Shown here one piece after another: positions 1 to 7,898 of a stretch of DNA of 21,248 nucleotides. Under the pieces are notes generated by a model. It worked only from the letters and a program-made list of their open reading frames with translations, was not told the origin of the DNA and ran no database searches. Position numbers and translations under genes: made by a program. Each line of letters begins with the position of its first letter. Position 1 is the stretch's first letter. Origin of the DNA: a virus; IMG/VR virus record IMGVR_UViG_3300027859_000094, positions 1 through 21,248 of that record; one strand, 5' to 3'.

Positions 1-1
1 T

Positions 2-562
2 CAAGGTGTTGGTAGGACTGCTTCTGGTATTAGCATGCTTATGTCTGCTGCCAACGGAAGTATCAGAACGGTTGTTAAAAATGTGGATGACTACCTAATT
101 AGACCACTAGGTAGAGCATTCTTTGCATTTAACATGCAGTTTGACTTTGATGAAAGCATTCGTGGTGACTTGGAAGTACACGCATCAGGTACAGAGAGCT
201 TGATGGCTAACGAGGTACGTAGCCAACGATTGATGCAGTTCTTGCAGGTTGCACAGAATCCAGTGCTTGCACCATTTGCTAAAATGGATTATATTATACG
301 AGAGATTGCGAAGAGCATGGACTTAGACCCTGACAAAGTTACTAATTCTATGTCAGATGCAGCTATACAAGCTGAGATCTTAAAAGGCTTTCAGACACCA
401 GCGCCAACACCAGAGGAAGGTGTAGCTGCCCCTGAAGGTCAAGGTCCACAGTCTGTAGCTGATACATCTGGAGGTGGAGGTTCACAAATAGGTATGGGTA
501 CAGCACCTGTGCCAGGAGAACAAGGATTTACAGGTAATGCACCTCAAGCAGTTGGTCAATGA
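2..562 (+). CDS. Portal protein, C-terminal part (5' end outside window)
   Basis: The reading frame is open from base 2, so the gene starts upstream; about 186 residues are visible. The stretch GVGRTASGISMLMSAANG and the following helical segment resemble the C-terminal region of podovirus portal proteins of the P22-like or marine-phage type. The portal is the dodecameric ring at one capsid vertex through which DNA is packaged and ejected. The last 60 or so residues are rich in Pro, Gly, Gln and Ala (TPAPTPEEG, SGGGGSQIG), a likely disordered tail. The position just ahead of scaffold and coat genes fits. The stop overlaps the next gene by 26 bases. The assignment is from remembered family resemblance plus synteny; the catalytic or clip regions cannot be seen because they lie upstream. 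Confidence 0.75.
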   Translation, partial: QGVGRTASGISMLMSAANGSIRTVVKNVDDYLIRPLGRAFFAFNMQFDFDESIRGDLEVHASGTESLMANEVRSQRLMQFLQVAQNPVLAPFAKMDYIIREIAKSMDLDPDKVTNSMSDAAIQAEILKGFQTPAPTPEEGVAAPEGQGPQSVADTSGGGGSQIGMGTAPVPGEQGFTGNAPQAVGQ

Positions 563-737
563 TAAAGAATGCTACGAACAGTTTCAACAACACATAGATG
601 ACTTAATACACATTAGACAACGTGCGTTGGAATCAGCTAATGATCCTAACACAATGTACAGACAACAGGGTGCAATAGACGTACTCAGAAAACTAAAACT
701 ACTGAAGGAGACAATAAATGCCGTACATGGGATTTGA
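537..737 (+). CDS. Small helical protein of unknown function
   Basis: A 66-residue protein, charged and predicted mostly helical, with no recognised motif. It begins inside the portal tail (26-base overlap) and ends inside the next gene (20-base overlap), so it sits in a translationally coupled chain. The ATG at 537 has an AAGGA sequence at 522-526, ten bases upstream, which supports this start. The same size and position, right behind the portal, are common for small proteins in marine podovirus-like phages, but I cannot name a function. The composition (EQFQQHIDDLIHIRQRALES, then KLKLLKETINA) suggests two helices that could form a hairpin or coiled coil. It could be an assembly factor or small virion protein; this is inference. 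Confidence 0.7.
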   Translation: MHLKQLVNDKECYEQFQQHIDDLIHIRQRALESANDPNTMYRQQGAIDVLRKLKLLKETINAVHGI

Positions 738-2700
738 AGATTTAAATAAGTCTAGTAAAATAGGTGTTAAAGGTATCATTGCTCTTGCAAAAGAAAACGG
801 TTTTGATTTTGAGCTTGTTGATAACGGTGTAAAGTTAATTGATCCTAATGGTAAGGATCAGGTATTTACAGCTAAAACTACAGCAGGACGTGTAGGTAAA
901 TGGATGGGGTATAATAAAGGCGGTAGTGTAGAAGAGCAAATGTCAATGAACTTTGGTGATGTACCAGACAATACTGTAGGTGTAGATCCTGTGTCAGGTA
1001 ATGAGATCCCACTAGGTTCGACAGCAGAAAATGTAAGAGATGATATACCAGCTAACCTAAGTGAGGGTGAGATAGTTGTACCTGCTGATGTTGTACGCTT
1101 TCACGGTGTAAAACTATTTGAAGATCTAAGAGCAGCCGCTAAGATGGGCTATGCACAAATGAATGAGGATGGGCGTATTGGTGGTGAGCCTATTCCTATG
1201 AATGGTGATGACGAAGGTTTGGGCTTAGAGTTAGCAGACCTAGAAGTAGTAGAAGAAATGGGTGATCCACAAATGATGGCAGCAGGTGGTCAACCTAGAA
1301 AAAGTTATACGTTTGATCAAGTCAAACAACGTATGGTAGAAAAGAAAGACACACCTAAGTTTAAGAATCGCTATGAAGAACTAATGCATAAATTCTTTGG
1401 AGGTGATGATGACAAACCTGCCCCTGCTCCTAAAGCTAAAGACAAGCCTCCTATAGATTTTGGCTTTGGTGGTAACCCTATGGAACGTGCAGCACGTAAG
1501 TATGGATCAGAACCTACACCTACACGAAATGAACCATTAAGAGAACCCAGAGGTAGCTCAACAAGACCTGCTCCCACTAGAGGTAAAACATTAGCAGAGC
1601 AAATGAACTTTCCTGGCTTTGATGAAGGTACAGGTTTAGTTACATCCCTAGAAGGAAAGTCAGGACAGTTATTGCCAAAAGATTATGATCCTTCTGTAGA
1701 TAGCATTAGTGCTGCTGGCAGTGGCAGTGGTGTTATGGAGATGCGTGAATATCAAAACGCTGAGGGTCATACAATTATGATACCTTTCTTAGATGGAGTT
1801 CCACAAACTGTTATACCCAATGGTTACTATCCTGTAGGTTCTGTTCCTGTTACTGTTGGTAACACAACAGGTCCATCTTCTGATGATAATGATGATCCAG
1901 GTGGTGATATAGAAACACCAGAACCATACAACTACAAAACGTTAACTATTGATGAATTAGCGCAAGAAGTTGAAAACATACAAGCAACACCAGACTTTCC
2001 ATTAAAAGGTATTTTTGCTGGTATAGTTTCAATACAAGCAGAGCGACATAAAAACAATGTTATAAAAGAAATAAATAGAAGACTGGACGAAAGATCAAGT
2101 TTTAATAATCCTAACGATCCTACAGGTGGTAGTTTACCAATATATGAACAAGAGTATTTACAAAATCTTTTAGAGGTAGTAAAAGCTCCTAAGAAGAAAG
2201 GCATGGTAGGTAAACTTCTTGATAAAATAACTGGTAACGAAACAGAAGAACCTGACTTACCTAATTTAACAGGTCCAGAGTTTACTGCTGGTACTGTTCC
2301 CCTTTCTAATGAACCATACAAACCTACTACGTCTGCAGATCCAGATCCTAAACCATCAAGAACAAAGACTTCAGCAGAAATAATACAGGATAGCATAGAT
2401 CAAAAAGCTTTTGTAGACGCTAGTAAAGAAGCATCTAAGGAAGCTGCTGAAAAAGCTTTCGCTCCACGAACAGAAACAGCTAAACTACGTGCCTCAACAG
2501 AAACTGCTGCTGAAGATAGACGTGAAGATGCAAGAGATAGAGCAGATGACATAACTAGAATTGCTGATGAAACAGGATCAAGCATAGCTCAAGTAGGTAG
2601 AGACATTGCCCCATCTGATGAAGAAAAAGATCCTGATTACGGTGATCCAAGAAGAGGAATGAGCAAAGGCGGTATTGCTAAAAAGAAAAAATCCAAATAA
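718..2700 (+). CDS. Large unknown protein, probably virion-associated
   Basis: 660 residues. The start is supported by AAGGAG at 705-710, seven bases before ATG. Residues 1-62 look like a small folded domain. Residues 88-147 are the part most likely to be conserved: they include DPVSGNEIPLGSTAENVRDD and NLSEGEIVVPADVV, similar to the short DDIPAxLSxGE motif I remember from various phage structural proteins. From about residue 195 on, the sequence is low in complexity, rich in Pro, Asp, Lys and Thr, with long stretches likely disordered. Residues 560-630 are Ala/Glu/Arg-rich and probably helical. The protein ends in a strongly basic tail (SKGGIAKKKKSK). It lies between portal and scaffold, so a role in the capsid or in DNA ejection is plausible, but no enzymatic motif is visible. 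Function unknown. Confidence 0.85.
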   Translation: MPYMGFEDLNKSSKIGVKGIIALAKENGFDFELVDNGVKLIDPNGKDQVFTAKTTAGRVGKWMGYNKGGSVEEQMSMNFGDVPDNTVGVDPVSGNEIPLGSTAENVRDDIPANLSEGEIVVPADVVRFHGVKLFEDLRAAAKMGYAQMNEDGRIGGEPIPMNGDDEGLGLELADLEVVEEMGDPQMMAAGGQPRKSYTFDQVKQRMVEKKDTPKFKNRYEELMHKFFGGDDDKPAPAPKAKDKPPIDFGFGGNPMERAARKYGSEPTPTRNEPLREPRGSSTRPAPTRGKTLAEQMNFPGFDEGTGLVTSLEGKSGQLLPKDYDPSVDSISAAGSGSGVMEMREYQNAEGHTIMIPFLDGVPQTVIPNGYYPVGSVPVTVGNTTGPSSDDNDDPGGDIETPEPYNYKTLTIDELAQEVENIQATPDFPLKGIFAGIVSIQAERHKNNVIKEINRRLDERSSFNNPNDPTGGSLPIYEQEYLQNLLEVVKAPKKKGMVGKLLDKITGNETEEPDLPNLTGPEFTAGTVPLSNEPYKPTTSADPDPKPSRTKTSAEIIQDSIDQKAFVDASKEASKEAAEKAFAPRTETAKLRASTETAAEDRREDARDRADDITRIADETGSSIAQVGRDIAPSDEEKDPDYGDPRRGMSKGGIAKKKKSK

Positions 2701-2750
2701 CTATAAGGCCACTCGGCTTAGGCTGACCCCAACATAAAAGGAGAATAAAT

Positions 2751-3710
2751 ATGGCTGAAGGTGGAACTATGATTCATGAGAAGCAGAACATAAAATCTGT
2801 TAACATGAACTCTAAATCACACGCACGTAATGATGCACGTATTAAACAGGATGAAGCTGAACTAGCTGAATTGATGAAGCAAGCTAGGGCTGCTAAAGGC
2901 ATAACAGATGAAGAAAGTGTTGAAGATAAACCCGATAGCGAAGAGCCTCAAGCTGAACCAGTACAGGCAGAGAGTGATACCAAACAAGAAGAAGAACCAA
3001 AAGCTGAAGCACAAGAAGAAGATTTAAGTGCCGAAGAAAAGAACTTCAAGAAACGTTATGGTGATCTACGTAGACATTCACAGAAGAAAGAAGAAGAGTT
3101 TAACGCAAAACTAGAAGCACTACAAGCGCAACTAGATAAAGCGGCAAACAATGAACTTGTACTCCCGAAGACAGAAGAAGAGCTAGAAGCTTGGAGCAAA
3201 GAGTACCCTGATGTGGCAGGTATAGTTGAGGCTATAGCAGACAAAAAATCTAAAGCCACAGCTAAGGATCTTGAAGCACGTATGGCTGAGTTTGAAGAGC
3301 TACGTGTTACAGCTAAACGTGAAAAGGCTGAAGCTGAACTAGCAGGTATGCACCCTGACTTTGTACAGATACGTGAAGATGACTCCTTTCATACTTGGGC
3401 AAAAGAACAACCTAAGTGGGTACAGGATGCTCTATATGAAAATACGGAAGATGCTAAGTCTGTAGCACGTGTAATAGACTTATACAAAATAGACACAGGC
3501 ATAGTAACTAAGAAAACAAACAATGACAAGGCAGCAGCAGAGTCTGTTAAAACAAAAGGAACTGTAAAAGCAGAACCAGATGAAGCAAGTAAGTTTATCA
3601 AAGAGTCTGAAGTTGCTAACATGTCTATAAAAGAATACGAAAAAAGAGCAGAAGAAATTTTTGATGCTCAACGTAACGGAAGATTTGTCTACGATATGAC
3701 AAGAAAATAG
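2751..3710 (+). CDS. Capsid scaffolding protein
   Basis: 319 residues, highly charged and mostly helical. AAGGAG at 2738-2743 lies seven bases before the ATG. Residues 50-95 are an acidic Glu/Pro-rich linker. Residues 95-135 form a predicted coiled coil that includes RYGDLRRHSQKKEEEF. Further helices follow, and the C-terminal 29 residues (from SEVANMSIKEYEKRAEEI to the end, FVYDMTRK) resemble the helical, partly basic coat-binding ends of phage scaffolding proteins. Scaffolds guide coat assembly into the procapsid and leave before or during DNA packaging. Position directly before the major capsid gene supports the call. I see no protease signature, so a fused maturation protease is unlikely. 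A second ATG at 2769 could be used but has no better ribosome binding site. Confidence 0.8.
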   Translation: MAEGGTMIHEKQNIKSVNMNSKSHARNDARIKQDEAELAELMKQARAAKGITDEESVEDKPDSEEPQAEPVQAESDTKQEEEPKAEAQEEDLSAEEKNFKKRYGDLRRHSQKKEEEFNAKLEALQAQLDKAANNELVLPKTEEELEAWSKEYPDVAGIVEAIADKKSKATAKDLEARMAEFEELRVTAKREKAEAELAGMHPDFVQIREDDSFHTWAKEQPKWVQDALYENTEDAKSVARVIDLYKIDTGIVTKKTNNDKAAAESVKTKGTVKAEPDEASKFIKESEVANMSIKEYEKRAEEIFDAQRNGRFVYDMTRK

Positions 3711-3738
3711 TTGACAAACTAGATATTGTAGATAAAAC
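3711..3738 (+). promoter_or_regulatory. Candidate sigma70-type promoter before the capsid gene
   Basis: A perfect -35 hexamer TTGACA (3711-3716) starts on the base after the scaffold stop codon. Sixteen bases later TAAAAC (3733-3738) matches four of six positions of the -10 consensus. The better promoter at 14771 has the same arrangement (stop codon, then TTGACA, then a 16-base spacer). The -10 is weak, so this is a candidate only. Confidence 0.35.
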
Positions 3739-3901
3739 TATAGCATATACACAACAATTAAAGTGTGTATGCTTTATGCACTAGCCACACGAAAGACTTA
3801 CCCAAAAGAATCGGCCCCTTATGGACTACCCGAAGACGTTGGCCTCTTCAAGGTGGATATGTAGTGTTACTTCAACGCCATATCTATAAGGAGAAACAAT
3901 T
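3739..3901 (+). promoter_or_regulatory. Non-coding structured leader of the major capsid gene
   Basis: The 191-base gap between scaffold and capsid genes is by far the largest in the window and holds no credible gene. Two hairpins can be drawn. The first pairs GAAGA (3832-3836) with TCTTC (3845-3849) around an eight-base loop. The second pairs GATATG (3856-3861) with CATATC (3879-3884) and, after a two-base TA bulge, GTGTT (3864-3868) with AACGC (3874-3878), leaving loop ACTTC; one pair is a G-T wobble. The second hairpin ends four bases before the strong ribosome binding site AAGGAG (3888-3893). A role in mRNA stability, RNase III processing or high-level capsid translation is inference. Confidence 0.5.
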
Positions 3902-4966
3902 ATGGCTATTTCAGTTGCCTCTGGCAAAACAGGATTTGACGGCAATTTCAGCCCGATTATCTATTCCAAACAAGCACAGATAGCTTTACGTAAAGCTGCT
4001 GTTGCTACAGCAATCACAAACAACTCCTACTTTGGAGAGATTGCTAATCAAGGTGATGTAGTACGTATTCAAAAAGAGCCTGATGTAACAGTCAACTCTC
4101 TTGAGCGTAAAACAGCAATCTCTGTACAAGACCTAGATGACAGTGACTTCCAGTTAACCATTGACAAAGCTAACTACTTTGCTTTTAAAATGGATGACAT
4201 CGAAGATCAATTTGCATCTATTGATTTCGTAAGCCTAGCTGCAGATAGAGCAGCATACAAGATGGCTGACGCAATGGACGCAGATTTACTACAGTACATG
4301 TCAGGTCACTCTGCAAGCGGTGCAATTACTACAACTGCTTCAGGTACAGCACAGCACCCAACAGCAAACGAGCTAAACGGTGAATTTCTAAAAGTTAACC
4401 GCTTAGATGCTTCCGACATTGGACACATCACAACATCAGCTTCATCAGGTACAACTGGTGACTCCATCCCACTTGCTGCACGTCTTCCAGGTGCAACATC
4501 ATTGTCAAACGCAGTAACATCACCATTGACTGTTATTGCACGTATGGCACGTCAGATGGATACAGCAAATGTTGATTCACGTGGACGTTGGTTGGTTGTT
4601 GACCCAGTATTCATGGAAATCTTGAAGGACGAAGATTCACGTCTTCTAAACTCAGACTACGGTGGATCAGGTCTACAAAACGGATTAGCTGTTAACAATC
4701 TACACGGCTTCAGAGTCTATGTAACAAACAACTTACCTGCTAAAGGTACAGGTGCTGGTACATCAGGTTCAACTGCACAAGATGACAACTACGGTGTTAT
4801 CCTAGCAGGGCAAGAAGACGCAGTTGCTTCTGCAGAGCAGATCAACAAGGTTGAGAACTACAGAGATCCTGACTCATTTGCAGACATTGTACGTGGTATG
4901 CACCTATATGGACGTAAAATTCTACGCCCACAAGCATTGGTGTCAGCTATTTACAACGCTGCTTAA
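3902..4966 (+). CDS. Major capsid (coat) protein
   Basis: 354 residues; AAGGAG at 3888-3893 supports the ATG. The N-terminal stretch resembles P22-coat-like, HK97-fold capsid proteins: NNSYFGEIANQGDVVRIQKE, then TISVQDLDDSDFQLTIDKAN-like text, then a helical run with DRAAYKMADAMDADLLQYM. Residues 140-185 contain Ser/Thr/Ala-rich text typical of a surface loop or insertion. The C-terminal half has the beta-rich segments GRWLVVDPVFMEIL and LHGFRVYVTNNLP, and ends in RPQALVSAIYNAA. It forms the icosahedral shell. Size is usual for the family. It has its own leader and candidate promoter upstream and a terminator-like hairpin downstream, which fits the need for many copies. Confidence 0.88.
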   Translation: MAISVASGKTGFDGNFSPIIYSKQAQIALRKAAVATAITNNSYFGEIANQGDVVRIQKEPDVTVNSLERKTAISVQDLDDSDFQLTIDKANYFAFKMDDIEDQFASIDFVSLAADRAAYKMADAMDADLLQYMSGHSASGAITTTASGTAQHPTANELNGEFLKVNRLDASDIGHITTSASSGTTGDSIPLAARLPGATSLSNAVTSPLTVIARMARQMDTANVDSRGRWLVVDPVFMEILKDEDSRLLNSDYGGSGLQNGLAVNNLHGFRVYVTNNLPAKGTGAGTSGSTAQDDNYGVILAGQEDAVASAEQINKVENYRDPDSFADIVRGMHLYGRKILRPQALVSAIYNAA

Positions 4967-4979
4967 TCAAGATATACTT

Positions 4980-5004
4980 AGAGGCTGGCCTAGTGCTGGC
5001 CTCT
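4980..5004 (+). terminator. Terminator-like hairpin after the capsid gene
   Basis: Left arm AGAGGCTGGC (4980-4989), loop CTAGT, right arm GCTGGCCTCT (4995-5004): ten base pairs, two of them G-T wobbles, six of them G-C. It is followed by only a short T run (TT then G). It begins 13 bases after the capsid stop. The weak U tract suggests partial termination or a 3' stabilising hairpin, allowing some read-through into the fibre genes. Confidence 0.65.
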
Positions 5005-5037
5005 TTGTACGTTTAATTTATATAGGGACATTTCCAA

Positions 5038-5475
5038 ATGGCAATCACAACGGCAATGTGTAACAGCTTCAAGCAAGAGCTTCTTGGGGGTGTTCACGAT
5101 TTAGATACACACACATTAAAAATAGCTCTTATTAAAGGTTCTCACTCAGGAACTTACAACGCTTCTACAACAAACTATTCTGATGTGACAGGTAACTCAG
5201 ACGAAGCCTCTGGTACTGGCTACACTTCAGGTGGACAAAACCTAGATAGTGCATCAATAACACTATCTGGTAGTACAGCTTTTGTAGACTTTGCAGATGA
5301 AGTATTTTCTACTGCAACAGTATCTGCAGATGGTGCTATAATATATAATTCATCAGCTTCAAATAAAGCTATAGCAGTATTTAGTTTTGGTAGCACTGTT
5401 ACCTCAACTAATGGTGACTTTACTGTAGTCTTTCCAACAGCAGATGCATCAAACGCAGTCATCCGTATAGCTTAA
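5038..5475 (+). CDS. Conserved phage virion-type protein, function unknown
   Basis: 145 residues, beginning MAITTAMCNSFKQELLGGVH, a start I recognise as recurring in marine phage structural modules. A spacer containing DTHTLKIALIKGS follows, then GTGYTSGGQNL and a beta-rich C-terminal half with alternating hydrophobic residues (DGAIIYNSSASNKAIAVFSF). There is no signal peptide or membrane segment. GGGA at 5025-5028 precedes the ATG. It sits between the capsid terminator and the fibre genes, so it may be a capsid decoration or a tail/fibre component; the sequence alone does not decide. The family resemblance is from memory. Confidence 0.75.
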   Translation: MAITTAMCNSFKQELLGGVHDLDTHTLKIALIKGSHSGTYNASTTNYSDVTGNSDEASGTGYTSGGQNLDSASITLSGSTAFVDFADEVFSTATVSADGAIIYNSSASNKAIAVFSFGSTVTSTNGDFTVVFPTADASNAVIRIA

Positions 5476-5490
5476 TAAAGGATTGATTTA

Positions 5491-6426
5491 ATGGTCGTAC
5501 TTGCAGATCGAGTAAAGGTAAGTTCTAGCACGACAGGCACAGGTACTGTAACTTTGGGTTCAGCCGAAGCAGGATTCCAAACCTTTGCAGCAGGTGGTGT
5601 TAGTAACGGGGACACTGTAAGGTATGTAATTGAAGATGGTAGTGCTTGGGAGATTGGTACAGGTGTATACACTCACTCAGGCACTACTCTTACTAGGGTT
5701 TATACTTCAAGCTCTACTGGTTCTTTACTAAACCTAAGTGGTAATGCAAGGGTGTTTATAAGCCCTAGTGCATCTGACTTAGTATTGTCTGCTAATGCTT
5801 TCAACGTAAATACATTTACCGCAACTTCTAATCAAACCACGTTCTCAGTAAATTATACTGTGGGTACGATTGAAGTTTTTCTTAATGGAATCAAGCTCTT
5901 ACAGTCAGATTATACCGCTACAAACGGAACCACAGTAGTACTTGATGACGGGGCTGATGCAGGAGACAACGTAGAAATAGTTGAATATGGACTAGGGGAT
6001 AGTAACCTAAGTACGTTTTCAAATACCTTTACTTTGCCTGGATCTGATGGTAGCAATGGACAAGCACTAACCACTAACGGTAGTGGTACACTTAGCTTCA
6101 CAACTATCTCAGGTGGTGGGGGGAGTTCTCTTACAGTACAGGATGAAGGTAGCTCTCTATCAACTGCTGCTACTACACTAAACTTTGTTGGTTCGGGTGT
6201 CACAGCTAGTGGCACAGGAGCATCTAAGACTATCACCATTGCAGGTAGTAGTGGTGGTGGGGCTACAGGTGGTGGCAGTGATCAGGTCTTCAATGAAAAC
6301 TCAACAACTATTACTACTAGTTACACGTTATCAACAGGTAAAAGTGCAATGTCTGTTGGACCAATTACTATAAACAATGGGGCGACAGTAACTGTTCCCT
6401 CAACTGCTAGATGGGTAGTCTTGTAA
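5491..6426 (+). CDS. Tail fibre or baseplate-like protein
   Basis: 311 residues. AAGGA upstream of the ATG supports the start. Domains by eye: residues 1-75, a beta-rich N-terminal domain (starting [10 protein letters not shown] and including [19 protein letters not shown]) that I remember as a recurrent phage fibre anchor; residues 104-166, a domain of the type [14 protein letters not shown]...VFLNGIKLL...GDNVEIVEY that is common in phage fibres; Gly-rich linkers at 208-213 and 252-263; and a C-terminal module, 264-311, that includes [19 protein letters not shown]. No enzymatic residues are seen. Stop codon TAA and the next gene's ATG share one base, so the two are probably translationally coupled. 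Most likely a structural fibre that holds other adhesins. Confidence 0.75.
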   Translation: MVVLADRVKVSSSTTGTGTVTLGSAEAGFQTFAAGGVSNGDTVRYVIEDGSAWEIGTGVYTHSGTTLTRVYTSSSTGSLLNLSGNARVFISPSASDLVLSANAFNVNTFTATSNQTTFSVNYTVGTIEVFLNGIKLLQSDYTATNGTTVVLDDGADAGDNVEIVEYGLGDSNLSTFSNTFTLPGSDGSNGQALTTNGSGTLSFTTISGGGGSSLTVQDEGSSLSTAATTLNFVGSGVTASGTGASKTITIAGSSGGGATGGGSDQVFNENSTTITTSYTLSTGKSAMSVGPITINNGATVTVPSTARWVVL

Positions 6427-7898
6427 TGACAGAAATAAAAGTAGATAACGTAGTAAACGTAGCAGGGTCAGGTAAACCTAATTTTTCGGTAGCACCAACG
6501 CACTCCTCTGGCTCTGCACTTAGCACGTTAAATACATATCAATATGACACCACTGCTAGAGTAGTTACTGTTGTAAACTCTGGTGGAAATAAGTATGCTA
6601 TAGATGGTGTAACTACACCAACCATAACTCTTCTTAGGGGTGTTACTTACGTTTTTGACATGAGTGATTCTAGTAACGCAGGACATCCTCTAGCATTTAA
6701 AAACAGTGGGTCATCCTATACCACAGGAGTTGTTACTAGCGGAACTGCTGGTCAATCAGGGGCTACTGTTAAATTTACTGTTGCAGCAAATGCGCCCTTG
6801 ACAGGACTAACATACTATTGTACTGCACATGGAGATGGTATGGGGGCTTCTCTTACAACGTCTGATCCTAAGAATGGAGCCTTAGTTTGGGATAGTGTAG
6901 AAGCAAGACCTATGGTCTATATTAATAGTGAATTTAAAAACATACAACTAAACACTGCTTTACCTTCTGCTGCAGCTTGGTGGGGTGCTAGGGGTGTGTC
7001 TGTTGGTGGTCAAACTTCAGCAGGTCAGGTAAATGTACTACAATATTTCACGATTGCAAATACAGGAAACGCTACAGATTTTGGTGATTTAACTGAGGTT
7101 ACTCAAAAAGGAAGTAGTGGAAGTAACGGATCTAGGGGTGTTAGAATTGGAGGCAACGAAAACAGTAATACTATGGATTACTGGGCTTTTGCAACAACAG
7201 GAAACGCCACAGATTTTGGTGATACAACGAGAGGAAGACATAAATGTACTACTGTAGCAGATGGCACAAAAGCCATAACTGCAGGAGATGCTTCCAGTGG
7301 TTATGTTAACGACATTGAATACATAACTGTAGCAACAACAGGTAATGGTACAGATTTTGGAGATCTTACAGGTACTGCTGCAGGTATGGCTGGTACAAAT
7401 GATTTAACAAGAGGTGTATTTGCAGGGGCGCAAGGAGGAACAAAGTCTGCTGAGAGTATGGAATACATAACAATGTCAACGCCAGGTAATGCTACAGATT
7501 ATGGAGATTTGTTTGTTGTTACACCTAATAACTCAAATTTAGCAAATAATCAAAACATGCTGTATGGTGTGGTAGGTGATAATACATATGGTGTGTTCAT
7601 GGGAGGCTATAGTGTTGGGGCATATACGAATGCCATACAGCGCATGACAATACAATCCTCTGCTAATTGTACAGACTTTGGCGACTTATCTCAGGCTAAA
7701 TATGCTGGTGGACAATGTGGTGACGCATCTACTAAACGTGGAATGGCAGTGGGTGGATATGCAAATCCAGGTAGCGGTGGTGTGAGATATAATACTATAG
7801 AATATATAACTGTGGACAACCCAGGTAACGCTACTGACTTTGGTGATCTACTAGCAGCCAACGAAAACTGTAATGCTTGTTCGGGAGCAGCATCATGA
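6426..7898 (+). CDS. Cupredoxin-like domain fused to a six-repeat propeller; putative adhesin
   Basis: 490 residues from the ATG at 6426, chosen because it overlaps the upstream TAA by one base and gives [10 protein letters not shown], like the starts of the related genes downstream; an in-frame ATG at 6411 would add five residues. Residues 44-143 resemble a cupredoxin (blue copper) fold, with a possible ligand set His87 (in AGHPLAF), Cys132, His135 and Met139 (in YYCTAHGDGMG). Residues 153-176 are a short WD/YING-type module shared with the two paralogues. Residues 185-490 hold six repeats centred on GNATDFGD-like text (starts at about 214, 259, 307, 354, 413, 467; 45-59 residues apart), predicted to form a six-bladed propeller. 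Likely a virion surface protein; whether it binds copper is unknown. Confidence 0.75.
   Translation: MTEIKVDNVVNVAGSGKPNFSVAPTHSSGSALSTLNTYQYDTTARVVTVVNSGGNKYAIDGVTTPTITLLRGVTYVFDMSDSSNAGHPLAFKNSGSSYTTGVVTSGTAGQSGATVKFTVAANAPLTGLTYYCTAHGDGMGASLTTSDPKNGALVWDSVEARPMVYINSEFKNIQLNTALPSAAAWWGARGVSVGGQTSAGQVNVLQYFTIANTGNATDFGDLTEVTQKGSSGSNGSRGVRIGGNENSNTMDYWAFATTGNATDFGDTTRGRHKCTTVADGTKAITAGDASSGYVNDIEYITVATTGNGTDFGDLTGTAAGMAGTNDLTRGVFAGAQGGTKSAESMEYITMSTPGNATDYGDLFVVTPNNSNLANNQNMLYGVVGDNTYGVFMGGYSVGAYTNAIQRMTIQSSANCTDFGDLSQAKYAGGQCGDASTKRGMAVGGYANPGSGGVRYNTIEYITVDNPGNATDFGDLLAANENCNACSGAAS

Noticed and set aside
1932-2396. A minus-strand frame of 154 codons opposite the 660-residue protein
   Set aside because: Shadow of the low-complexity coding region; no ribosome site and no sign of a transcription unit on that strand.
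2701-2750. Possible short hairpin AGGCC-ACTC-GGCTT before the scaffold gene
   Set aside because: Only five pairs including a G-T wobble, in a 50-base gap; too weak to call a terminator or regulator.
3765-3983. A 72-codon + strand frame overlapping the start of the coat gene
   Set aside because: No ribosome binding site, protein without recognisable pattern, and it runs into the strongly supported coat gene in another frame. The region is better explained as a structured leader.
4824-5063. A + strand frame of 79 codons across the end of the coat gene
   Set aside because: Overlaps the coat gene and the terminator hairpin, has no ribosome site, and its product is unlike any phage protein I recognise.
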